From assembly GCF_002557795.1 (NCBI RefSeq), contig NZ_CP023777.1:3481001-3545000 (forward strand): a stretch of DNA of 64,000 nucleotides. The letters are read 5' to 3'. Shown piece after piece: positions 53,691-61,839 of the stretch. This DNA comes from Chitinophaga caeni. GTDB lineage: Bacteria > Bacteroidota > Bacteroidia > Chitinophagales > Chitinophagaceae. The notes beneath the pieces were generated by a model. That model ran no database searches and had not been told where the DNA came from. It worked only from the letters and a program-made list of their open reading frames with translations. Position 1 is the first letter of the stretch. Every line of letters starts with the position of its first letter. The position numbers and the translations under genes are program-made.

Positions 53691-53774
53691 TGCCCAAAGG
53701 GGGAATCGAACCCCCACTCCCTTGCGAGAACTAGATTTTGAGTCTAGCGCGTCTACCAGTTCCGCCATCTGGGC
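53691..53774 (-). tRNA. tRNA-Leu(CAA), copy 2
   Basis: Identical in all 84 bases to the gene at 17398-17481, with the same anticodon CAA and long variable arm. Upstream sequence to the -7 element and downstream sequence through the terminator are also nearly identical, so the block was duplicated as a unit. An open frame across this block is not a gene. Confidence 0.97.
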
Positions 53775-53809
53775 ATGAACTTCGCAACTATTTGTTGCTG
53801 TTCGGGTTG

Positions 53810-53840
53810 CAAATGTAGAAAGCTTTTTGGAATTTACAAA
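53810..53840 (-). promoter_or_regulatory. Promoter of tRNA-Leu copy 2
   Basis: On the minus strand, TTTG (53837-53840) and TACATTTG (53810-53817) with 19 bases between. The region from the -7 element on is duplicated from copy 1, whereas the -33 side is not, yet the spacing is the same. Confidence 0.8.
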
Positions 53841-54011
53841 TTTTATTTCTCTTATGAATGAGAAAAATGTAATATTTAAATTGTTTGTCAATAGGTAGTA
53901 GCATTGAAATGCGTAACTATAAAGGATTTTCTCCCTCTTTTTGCCGTGAATGAAAATTAACTTATGTTGCACTCCCCAATTGGTTTAACTAAACTTAAGT
54001 AGGAAATCATT

Positions 54012-55223
54012 ATGTCTATGATCACTCATATCGGTTTGATCCGTGAAGGGAAAGTGCCTTCCGACAACCGCGTAGCTTTTACACCACAACAATGCGCCTG
54101 GATTATGGAGAACTACCCGCAAGTAAGTTTCACGGTACAGCCTTCGCCGGATAGGTGTTTCTCTGATGATGAATACCGGCAGGAAGGCGTTCCGCTGTCT
54201 GAAGATTTAAACCATTGCGATATCCTGATGGGCATCAAGGAAGTGCCGGTTCAGCAATTGATACCCGGAAAGAAATACCTCTTTTTTTCCCATACAAAAA
54301 AGCTCCAGGAACAAAACAAGGATTTACTGAGAAGTATTATCGATAAGAAAATCACGTTGATCGACTATGAATGTTTGGTTCATGATGATGGACAAAGGAT
54401 CTTGGGCTTCGGTTTTTTTGCCGGGGTGGTGGGCGCCCATAACGGCTTGCTTGCCTATGGGCAAAGAACAGGTTCTTTTACTTTTAAAAGGGTACATCAA
54501 TGCAAGGATTTTCAAGAGCTGATTACCCATTATTTCGGTGTGAAACTACCACCGATGAAGATCGTGGTTACCGGCTCTGGTCGCGTTGCCGCTGGGATTT
54601 TAGAGGTGATGGGCTTGCTGGGTATCAAGTATGTAACACCGGATGAGTTTTTGATCTGCCAATATAAATACCCCGTTTACACGCAGTTGAAGGCAGGTGA
54701 ACTTTATCTAAAGAAAACCGACAAATCATATAGCCGCGAAGATTTTCACCGTAACCCGGGCGCTTACGAATGCAAATTTCTTCCTTTTGCTACCGTGAGC
54801 GATGTCTTAATGAACGGTATCTATTGGGATAAAAATATCCCGCAGCTTTTTACCTGGGAAGACCTGGCATTGGACAATTTCCGCATCCAGGCAATCGCTG
54901 ATATTACGGACGATAAGTTTGGATCTGTTCCTTGCAACCTGGGCGATACTAGCATCGATGACCCTATTTACGGTGTTCATAAACGAAAGCGTGAAAAGAC
55001 GGAAGACCCTTTCGACCCGGATAGCATCACGATGATGTGCGTTGGTAATTTGCCAAACGAATTACCCAGGGATGCAAGTCAATATTTCGGGGATCAATTG
55101 ATGAAATATGTGTTCGATGACCTGCTGATGGAAAAAAGCGAATTGATAAGGAGAGCCACGATCATCGATGCTGGGAAGTTGACGAAGAAATATAGTTATA
55201 TGCGCGATTATGCGGGCGTCTAA
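54012..55223 (+). CDS. Saccharopine-dehydrogenase-like / AlaDH-PNT-fold NAD(P)-dependent oxidoreductase
   Basis: The 403 residues start with an alanine-dehydrogenase/transhydrogenase N-terminal domain (IGLIREGKVPSDNRVAFTP, about 7-25; the Arg and Lys are substrate-binding in relatives). Next comes a Rossmann part with VVTGSGRVAAGILEVMGLLG (near 186-205) and a C-terminal catalytic part (QAIADITDDKFGSVPC). The layout fits NAD-dependent saccharopine dehydrogenase of the lysine-forming type. No lysine-pathway gene lies nearby, so the substrate is unproven. It has a clean ATG start and appears monocistronic. Confidence 0.82.
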   Translation: MSMITHIGLIREGKVPSDNRVAFTPQQCAWIMENYPQVSFTVQPSPDRCFSDDEYRQEGVPLSEDLNHCDILMGIKEVPVQQLIPGKKYLFFSHTKKLQEQNKDLLRSIIDKKITLIDYECLVHDDGQRILGFGFFAGVVGAHNGLLAYGQRTGSFTFKRVHQCKDFQELITHYFGVKLPPMKIVVTGSGRVAAGILEVMGLLGIKYVTPDEFLICQYKYPVYTQLKAGELYLKKTDKSYSREDFHRNPGAYECKFLPFATVSDVLMNGIYWDKNIPQLFTWEDLALDNFRIQAIADITDDKFGSVPCNLGDTSIDDPIYGVHKRKREKTEDPFDPDSITMMCVGNLPNELPRDASQYFGDQLMKYVFDDLLMEKSELIRRATIIDAGKLTKKYSYMRDYAGV

Positions 55224-55255
55224 ACCTAGCGAGATTTCCAGGTTCTCAATATTTT

Positions 55256-55295
55256 TATTTGCTGGTTCTGGCTTTTAAGCCCGAACCAGCAAATA
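55256..55295. terminator. Long hairpin between converging genes
   Basis: A 13-bp perfect outer stem (TATTTGCTGGTTC/GAACCAGCAAATA) encloses a further GGCTT/AAGCC stem. It lies 32 bases after the plus-strand gene and 78 bases after the minus-strand gene. Neither side has a true T-run, so it may stop transcription poorly or stabilise 3' ends. Confidence 0.6.
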
Positions 55296-55372
55296 AAATT
55301 GGGCATTGGGACAAACATTCAAAAACCGAACCCGGGTTTCGTACACCAATCGATCGGATGAAATGCTACGGT

Positions 55373-56056
55373 TTAAAACGGGCTGGAAGGCATTAAAAAT
55401 TCCGCGGCCAGTTTACCGGTAATATAAAACGCAAACATAATCGCGATAGGCGAAATATACCAACTGATCGTTTCCTGCGTTCCACTTGCCCTTAATGATT
55501 GTTGGAATATATTTATCATGAACAGGAAGATATAAACAATAAATACCATCATAAATCCTATACTCCTGATAATTCCTGCGGGGTTCATCATATCGTAAAC
55601 ATTCACTGAACTACCGAACATTTTAACCAATAAAACTACCACTAACAGCAGTACCAAGCCAATCCCGCATAAAGCGCCGGTCAAAAGTTCTTGCTTGAAT
55701 ACAGGTTTGCCGCTAATGGATTTAATGCCGAAGGAAAGCGTCGAAATAATAAGCATGAATAACCCTGCAACCAATCCGCATTTTAATAGCATGCCGAAGG
55801 ACAATATCTCCCTTAAATATTTCCCCGCTAAAATGTACGGCGTTAAGAAATACAATATCATCGTACTTAACATCAAGAGTAGCGCGTTTCCATATACGCC
55901 TTCGCCGGGCTGTTTAAATAGGTCATAAGTGCCGTTGACCGGTTTCAGGAAAACTGTTTTCAGGATGCCCGGTAATTGCTTTTTATAAAAGGACTTCAAA
56001 TTTTCCTTATCCATGATACCGGCGGTCGCCCCGGAACTTTGATTACTCGCTTCCAT
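55373..56056 (-). CDS. Multi-helix inner-membrane protein, possibly Yip1-like
   Basis: A 227-residue protein with about five hydrophobic helices (near 60-80, 87-108, 127-150, 160-182 and 198-220) after a soluble N-terminus that includes a TVFLKPVNGTYDLFK stretch. The layout resembles Yip1-domain proteins of bacteria, but the match is loose. A later ATG (MDKENLK, residue 15) is an alternative start. Function is unknown. Confidence 0.65.
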   Translation of the reverse strand: MEASNQSSGATAGIMDKENLKSFYKKQLPGILKTVFLKPVNGTYDLFKQPGEGVYGNALLLMLSTMILYFLTPYILAGKYLREILSFGMLLKCGLVAGLFMLIISTLSFGIKSISGKPVFKQELLTGALCGIGLVLLLVVVLLVKMFGSSVNVYDMMNPAGIIRSIGFMMVFIVYIFLFMINIFQQSLRASGTQETISWYISPIAIMFAFYITGKLAAEFLMPSSPF

Positions 56057-56221
56057 ATGTACTAGGGTTTTAATTGTTTACATCTAAGTTAGGATGCCTG
56101 CTAAAGGCTTACAATATGGAATGATTACCCGCTCAATCCCGGTTATTTACTGCTGCTGAATACTTATTTTTTGCTAATAGCGCTATATTTGGTAACGATT
56201 CTTTACCCTAATACCCCCGCC

Positions 56222-58246
56222 ATGAAATTCTTATTGCTATTCCTGGTAGCATTTTACATGATATTCCCGCTTGAAGCACAGCAGTTGCAGCGGTCAATTG
56301 ATTCATTAAACTATTTGCTTTCCAGGCATACGGAACAAGATACCACAAGGTTGAAACTGTTGAATGAGCTGGCGTTTAACTATTATTCAGTAAGTCCCGA
56401 TAAGGGCTTGGAGCTTGCCATGGAAGCGGAACAGCTCGCAAAAAAATTGCATAACATCAACGGTATGGCTGTCGCCAACAGCAGGATTGGCGTTAATTAT
56501 TGGGCTAAAGGTGAATATGGTAAGGCGATGGAATATAACAATAGGGCCATCGCGATATACAAGGAATCAGGGAACCGCCTGAGTTATGCCAAAAACCTGA
56601 ACAACCGGGGAATCAGTCATTTTGCCTTGGGGGATTACGTGGCTTCACTAAGGGATCATGAAGAAGCTTTGGCTGCATTCCAGTCGCTGTTCTATCAACC
56701 GGGTGTGCAACATTCTTATAATAATATGGGGACTGTTTTCCTAACCCTCAATGACTACCCCAAAGCCCTCGATGCATTCCTTTCGGCATTAAGAGTTAAA
56801 GGTAACGATGATCCCTATTTGCAAGCCAGCGTATTGAGCAACATCGGCTTAGTATATAAAAATTGGAAACAATATGATAAGGCCCTGGCATATGAACAGG
56901 ATGCTCTAAAAATTTATACCGATTTCGGTAGCAAGCGGGGAATGGCTTCTTGTTATTCCAACATAGCGTCCCTGTATGACTTTATGCATCAGCCCGGTAA
57001 GGCGATCGAACAATTTAGAAAATCTCTTGAGATCAATACCGAAATTGGAAACCGTGAAAAGGTGGCGAGCGACTTAACTAATTTGGGTATGGTTTACCGC
57101 GATCAAAACAAAAAAGATTCAGCAGTTCAATATTTGAAACATGCGATTGAATTATACCGTGAACAAGGCAATAAAGGGGACCTGTCGATTGCTCAAATTT
57201 CCCTGGCAAGTGCTATAGGCGGCCCCCCGGCTGAAGTGCTGAAGATCCAAGAAGCGGCGCTAAAAAATGCCCGCGAAAGTGAAATTCCGCTGAGAATCAG
57301 TGAAGCCTTGCTTGCCATCAGCGAAACTTATGAACACGGCGGGCAATGGGCCGCGGCGATGAAAGCTTTCAAGGAACATGCTGCGTTGAAGGATTCCATA
57401 TACAACCAGGAAAAAGACCGGGAAATTACCCGCAAACAAATGAGCTTTGATTTCGAAAAGAAAGAAGCCGCTGCGAAGGCTGAAATACAACGCCAATCAA
57501 CCATGAGAAAGGCTACAATGTTGGCTGGCGGTGGATTGCTTTGCGCTGCCATGCTGGGATTTATCTTGTATAAAAGAAGGAGGGACATGATCTCTATCAA
57601 GAAAGAAGCAGCATTTAAAACGCTGGTAGCCGAAACGGAGTTGAAAGCTTTGAGATCCCAAATGAACCCGCATTTCATCTTTAACTCGTTAAACTCAATA
57701 GGCGATTATATCCTTAAAAACGATACGAAAGCGGCCAGGGATTACTTGGCTAACTTTTCCAAACTTATGAGGTTAACTTTGGAGAACAGCCTTTATCCTG
57801 AAATATCTTTACAAGAAGATCTCAAGTTTGTAGAAATGTACTTGGCCGTTGAACGAAAACGCTTACAAGGTAAGTTTGATTACAGGATATCGTGTAGCGA
57901 AGCGATTGACGCCGAGAATATCTTGTTGCCGCCGATGCTCTTACAGCCTTTTATTGAAAATTCTATCTGGCACGGCTTCCATGGTGATTTTGAAAATGGG
58001 ATGATCGAGATCAATATCGCTATGCAGGGTAATAAACTGCTTTGCAGTATTGAGGATAATGGCCAGGGGCGCAGGCATGCCGATACGGTAGGAAAACCTG
58101 CTTCCCTTGGTATGAGCATCACCAGGAGCAGGCTCGATATATTGAATGCGCAACATACATCGGGAGCGCTGGCCACTTTACAAATAATCGATAAGTTAAA
58201 GGGGGTTAAAGTGGAATTATTATTGCCGCTAATCCAAAAGTTTTAA
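56222..58246 (+). CDS. TPR-containing LytS-like sensor histidine kinase
   Basis: The 674 residues (ATG at 56222; the frame opens earlier only at a TTG) have a signal peptide (AMKFLLLFLV ... LEAQ). About seven TPR repeats lie in the periplasm (60-380), then a coiled coil, one membrane helix (MLAGGGLLCAAMLGFILYKR, near 435-455) and a cytoplasmic His_kinase/HATPase module. The phospho-acceptor is H484 in MNPHFIFNSLNSI, the N-box PFIENSIWHGF. It likely phosphorylates the LytTR regulator encoded 5 bases downstream. The TPRs would sense a periplasmic protein or peptide. Confidence 0.93.
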   Translation: MKFLLLFLVAFYMIFPLEAQQLQRSIDSLNYLLSRHTEQDTTRLKLLNELAFNYYSVSPDKGLELAMEAEQLAKKLHNINGMAVANSRIGVNYWAKGEYGKAMEYNNRAIAIYKESGNRLSYAKNLNNRGISHFALGDYVASLRDHEEALAAFQSLFYQPGVQHSYNNMGTVFLTLNDYPKALDAFLSALRVKGNDDPYLQASVLSNIGLVYKNWKQYDKALAYEQDALKIYTDFGSKRGMASCYSNIASLYDFMHQPGKAIEQFRKSLEINTEIGNREKVASDLTNLGMVYRDQNKKDSAVQYLKHAIELYREQGNKGDLSIAQISLASAIGGPPAEVLKIQEAALKNARESEIPLRISEALLAISETYEHGGQWAAAMKAFKEHAALKDSIYNQEKDREITRKQMSFDFEKKEAAAKAEIQRQSTMRKATMLAGGGLLCAAMLGFILYKRRRDMISIKKEAAFKTLVAETELKALRSQMNPHFIFNSLNSIGDYILKNDTKAARDYLANFSKLMRLTLENSLYPEISLQEDLKFVEMYLAVERKRLQGKFDYRISCSEAIDAENILLPPMLLQPFIENSIWHGFHGDFENGMIEINIAMQGNKLLCSIEDNGQGRRHADTVGKPASLGMSITRSRLDILNAQHTSGALATLQIIDKLKGVKVELLLPLIQKF

Positions 58247-58251
58247 ACTAT

Positions 58252-59010
58252 ATGGGTATGAATATCGCGATCGTGGATGATGAACAACATTGTATCGACG
58301 CATTATTGGAATTGTTGAATCATTATAGTGAACATATTGCCTCGATCAAGACTTACGGCAATGTCGAAGCTGCCGTAAAAGGTATCAACTCCTTTAAGCC
58401 GGATATTTTGTTCCTAGATATCCAATTGCAGGATCAAACAGGTTTCGACGTGTTAAAACAGTTGAGGTTCAAGGATTTTAATCTCGTATTCTGTACAGCC
58501 TTTGAACAATACGCGATAACTGCCTTTAAATTCAGCGCGATGGATTATTTGCTCAAGCCTATCGCCGGGGAAGAGTTTAATGAAACGATGGAGAAGCTTT
58601 TGGCAAAGTCGGAGAAAGATGCGCTCAACGGCAAAATGCAAGTGCTGATGTCGCATTTAGAATCATCGGGACAGCAACATAAAAAAATCTGCATCCCGAC
58701 CATAGATGGGTACGTGTTTCTGAAAATGCAGGAAATCATCCGCTGCCAGGCAGATGTGAATTATACCTATATTTTCACGGCAGATCAACAGAAATTCGTT
58801 GTATCGAAAACGTTGAAGCATTTTGAAGACCTGTTGAAACCCCCTCATTTTTTCCGCGTCCATAATTCCCACCTCGTAAACATGGATTATATACAAAAAT
58901 ACACCAAGGGTAAAGGTGGATTCGTTACACTTTCCGATCAAACAGTGTTGGAGGTATCCACCAGGCGGAAAGATGAATTTTTAAGATTATGTAAATTGCT
59001 GGAAAAGTAA
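58252..59010 (+). CDS. LytTR-family response regulator
   Basis: The 252 residues consist of a receiver (1-120, phospho-acceptor D56 in LFLDIQLQDQTG, acidic pair VDDE at 8-11, Lys in LLKPIAGEEF) and a C-terminal LytTR domain (about 150-250, with FFRVHNSHLVNMDYI). The first two ATGs are two codons apart; either is possible. It is second gene of the TPR-kinase operon. The lipoprotein gene 247 bases downstream is a possible target. Confidence 0.93.
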   Translation: MGMNIAIVDDEQHCIDALLELLNHYSEHIASIKTYGNVEAAVKGINSFKPDILFLDIQLQDQTGFDVLKQLRFKDFNLVFCTAFEQYAITAFKFSAMDYLLKPIAGEEFNETMEKLLAKSEKDALNGKMQVLMSHLESSGQQHKKICIPTIDGYVFLKMQEIIRCQADVNYTYIFTADQQKFVVSKTLKHFEDLLKPPHFFRVHNSHLVNMDYIQKYTKGKGGFVTLSDQTVLEVSTRRKDEFLRLCKLLEK

Positions 59011-59196
59011 TAATTCCATCCAAAGGAAATAGGTGTTGTACCAAATTGTTAAAATTCTGTGAAAAGAATATATTTCGTTATTTATTATATTTAATTGAAA
59101 GCCACGTAATTATAACATATTGATATAATGCTGGCTTTGGGCCTCAAAAACTGGTTCGGGAAATATTGACAACTTTTAGGGAAAAGCAGGTACCAT

Positions 59197-59226
59197 TTAC
59201 AACTTCGTAGTCAGCTAGTTTTGTAA
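59197..59226. promoter_or_regulatory. Inverted repeat upstream of the Spondin_N-like gene
   Basis: TTACAA (59197-59202) and TTGTAA (59221-59226) are 24 bases apart start to start, 32 bases before the ATG at 59258. It might bind a dimeric regulator; the match is short and could be chance in AT-rich sequence. Confidence 0.25.
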
Positions 59227-59257
59227 TTCATTTATAAACCAAACACGGGGTACGATT

Positions 59258-60547
59258 ATGAACTACAAAAACTTTAAATGGCTGAGCTTTGGATTATTAC
59301 CTTTTTTCTTGTTGTCATGCGATAAGGACGACGATCAGCCCAAGCAACAAAAGGTAACTATCTCGATTGAAAATATTCTAGATTCCCGCCCACTGGTAGA
59401 ATCAGGTACATTCAAAAATGACGGCGCCGCTCCTGTAGTGATGCCTGGAGAATCCATCTCTTTACAGTTTTATGCTGCCAAGGGACAGGCGATTAGCTTT
59501 GCAACGATGTACGGTTGGTCTAATGACTTATTCTTCGCACCGGAAAACCCCGGTATAAAATTATACAGTGAAGATGGTACGCCGATCGAAGGCGATGTGT
59601 CAAGTCAAATTAAGTTGTGGGACAATGGAACACGCATCAACCAAACTCCCGGTGCCAGCGTTACACATCCCGGTACCGCGGAAACATCCCCTAAAAATAT
59701 TATGCAAATATCCGGCATGGATGAACAGGGCAATAAATACGAAGCGGCATCAAACCTGATGAAAGCCAGTTTACACTATGATGGAAACTCTCAATTTACA
59801 CTGACAATAGAAAATATATCGGGGGGAACGATGAATGAAACGCCATTCAGTCCGGGTGTTTGGGCAGTCTCTTATATCGCCGGTGGAAATTTATTAATGC
59901 CCAATCCATTATACGTAAATGGAGAAGTGTCCAAAAACGGCTTAACAAATATTGCGGAAATGGGTGATAACTCCGTATTGGGCGATTATATCGCTGGTCA
60001 AACTGGAATCTTTACCCCGTTATCGCCTGTTCTCGTGGTCGTGTACAACGGTATCGATAACCCGATCTATAAGACAGGGGAAAATGATCGCGGCAAAGGG
60101 TTGAAAAACTTGGCTCAAAAAGGTGATGCCAGCGTATTGGCTGCTTACTTGGAAACTTTGCCGGGTGTGAAAAATGTGTACGTATTGCCAGCAGAAAGTT
60201 CTACTGTTTTATTGCCGATGATTAACGGTGCTGCGGGTAGCAAGGTAAGCCAAGACTTAAATGTAAGCAAAGGGGATCGTGTTGCTATTGCTACAATGTA
60301 CGGTTTGTCGAATGACTGGTTTTTTGCCAGCAAGGATAATGGTGTTGATGCGATGGAAAAAGGAGATATATCCAATACGATAGGTTTGTATGATGACGGC
60401 ACAGCCGTAAATCAATTCCCGGGGGCGGGCATTACCCAATTTAACTTGGCAGGAACACCGTTGGATGAAAGTAAAGCCATTGAAGCGGTACCTAATCCAA
60501 ACGAATTCACCACCTTGCCAAGTATAATTAAAGTAACTCTCGAATAA
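59258..60547 (+). CDS. Two-repeat Spondin_N-like surface lipoprotein
   Basis: The 429-residue lipoprotein (lipobox FLLSC, Cys21) contains two related units. Unit one has SFATMYGWSNDLFFAP (near 80-95) and KLWDNGTRINQTPGA; unit two has AIATMYGLSNDWFFAS (near 343-358) and GLYDDGTAVNQFPGA. This pattern is the Spondin_N domain as found in many bacterial lipoproteins, and here it is present twice with a spacer of about 110 residues. Members are likely to bind partners or calcium at the cell surface; no enzyme activity is suggested. It follows a TPR-kinase/LytTR pair. Confidence 0.85.
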   Translation: MNYKNFKWLSFGLLPFFLLSCDKDDDQPKQQKVTISIENILDSRPLVESGTFKNDGAAPVVMPGESISLQFYAAKGQAISFATMYGWSNDLFFAPENPGIKLYSEDGTPIEGDVSSQIKLWDNGTRINQTPGASVTHPGTAETSPKNIMQISGMDEQGNKYEAASNLMKASLHYDGNSQFTLTIENISGGTMNETPFSPGVWAVSYIAGGNLLMPNPLYVNGEVSKNGLTNIAEMGDNSVLGDYIAGQTGIFTPLSPVLVVVYNGIDNPIYKTGENDRGKGLKNLAQKGDASVLAAYLETLPGVKNVYVLPAESSTVLLPMINGAAGSKVSQDLNVSKGDRVAIATMYGLSNDWFFASKDNGVDAMEKGDISNTIGLYDDGTAVNQFPGAGITQFNLAGTPLDESKAIEAVPNPNEFTTLPSIIKVTLE

Positions 60548-60633
60548 TCCAACCATCATTAGCCATGGTACCGGGGAAATTTGATGTATTTAGTACAGCC
60601 CCGGTATCTAGGCTTTAAGCTGAAAATGGAAGT

Positions 60634-61302
60634 ATGTTATATAAGCTAATAAAAATGAACATGTTAAAAGGAATTCTAACAAAGGGGGTGCCGGTGCTAA
60701 TATTGCTGTTATGCTCATTAATGCCGTCTTTAAAAGCTCAACAGGTGGATCAATATCCAAGCATGCCTGAAGATATAAGCCCGTTGCTGAATGGTGAAAA
60801 AATCCCGGCATTAATGTTAAGAGATATGGCAGGTAAAAGCGTTGATCTTAATGCTGAATTTATGAATAAGCCGACCGTCTTGGTTGTTTACAGGGGTGGA
60901 TGGTGTCCGTTTTGTAATAAACAGCTCTCGGCATTGCAAGAAGCGTTTCCCGCATTAAAGGAGATGGGATACCAATTAATTGCCGTTAGCACCGACAGCC
61001 CCGGTAATCTGAAAATGACCGCCGAGAAGGATCAGTTGGAATACACTTTATTATCGGATGCAGATCTACACGCAGCTAAAAGCCTAGGTATTGCTTACAT
61101 GGCGCCCAAAGCATACCATAAATTACTACCTAATTCAACGGGAGGGCTTGATAAAGATTTGCTATTACCGGTGCCCTCCGTATTTATCCTGGATAAAAAA
61201 GGAGTGATTCATTTTGAATATATCAACCCCGACTTTAAACAACGATTGGATGCCGGGTTGTTAAAAACCGTCGCAGCCGGTTTGTATAAGGATTTAATGT
61301 AG
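60634..61302 (+). CDS. Exported peroxiredoxin-like (AhpC/TSA) protein
   Basis: A 222-residue protein (in-frame ATGs also at 60655 and 60661) with a signal peptide ending SLKAQQ and one AhpC/TSA-type thioredoxin fold. The active site is YRGGWCPFCNKQL, a CxxC like those of peroxiredoxin-like proteins of the PRX-like2 group; VSTDSPGNL and VFILDKKGVIHF are further family stretches. It likely reduces peroxides or thiols in the periplasm. It follows the Spondin_N-like gene by 86 bases on the same strand and may be co-transcribed. Confidence 0.88.
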   Translation: MLYKLIKMNMLKGILTKGVPVLILLLCSLMPSLKAQQVDQYPSMPEDISPLLNGEKIPALMLRDMAGKSVDLNAEFMNKPTVLVVYRGGWCPFCNKQLSALQEAFPALKEMGYQLIAVSTDSPGNLKMTAEKDQLEYTLLSDADLHAAKSLGIAYMAPKAYHKLLPNSTGGLDKDLLLPVPSVFILDKKGVIHFEYINPDFKQRLDAGLLKTVAAGLYKDLM

Positions 61303-61366
61303 TTTAATACGATTTATAAGTTTTGTTTTAGAGAAGTATTGACAACCCGTGATGTGAAAGGAATCT

Positions 61367-61394
61367 CCCCGGGCCGATCTTTTGATCGCCGGGG
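61367..61394 (+). terminator. Terminator after the peroxiredoxin-like gene
   Basis: CCCCGG pairs with CCGGGG and CGATC with GATCG around a TTTT loop, with a 2-base bulge between. The following tail is only T-rich (TATTCCTAATTTTATT). Confidence 0.65.
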
Positions 61395-61464
61395 TATTCC
61401 TAATTTTATTGTATAGTTTTCAGGAAAAACTCTATCGGTGGAATACTAAGTTTTTATAAAGAAT

Positions 61465-61773
61465 CATTGTTGTCCGACTAAAAATGCTTTAAAGGTACTT
61501 TAATTCCTTACCTGGTAAAGGATATAAGCGAAGGATGATCTATTCAAAATCCCGGGTAGTCCCGCCAAGAATACCCTGTATCCACGCACTGCTGATAGGG
61601 AAGCCATCCAGTGGTAGAAATGCCGGATCGAGCGATCAAATTGGTGGCCGTGATGGCCAATTTGTGGCTTTTTTGGGCAAGCAAAAAAGTACAAGAAACG
61701 AGCAGATGAACATTGAATCGAACTATTGAGGGATCAAATTGCTCCCCGGTTAAAATTTAGTCGGACAACAATG
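61465..61773 (-). repeat. Dispersed inverted-repeat element, copy 3 (MITE-like)
   Basis: It opens CATTGTTGTCCGACTAAAA and closes TTTAGTCGGACAACAATG, an almost perfect terminal inverted repeat of 17-18 bp, and aligns with copies 1 and 2 along its length. The internal AAATTGG/CCAATTT stem and the AAAAAAGTAC half are kept, but the opposite GTACTTTTTT half is lost. No clean target duplication is visible. A 64-codon frame inside is not supported as a gene. It lies between the peroxiredoxin-like gene and an AT-richer propeller gene. Confidence 0.88.
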
Positions 61774-61839
61774 TATAGAAATATGTTTAATTTTATCATA
61801 CATATAAACGAATTGTGCGTCAATTTATAAAAACCCGAA

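Noticed and set aside
53520..53972. 150-residue open frame on the minus strand
   Set aside because: It runs through tRNA-Leu copy 2, its terminator and an ATCCGTG-type repeat; a shorter version also appears at tRNA-Leu copy 1 for the same reason.
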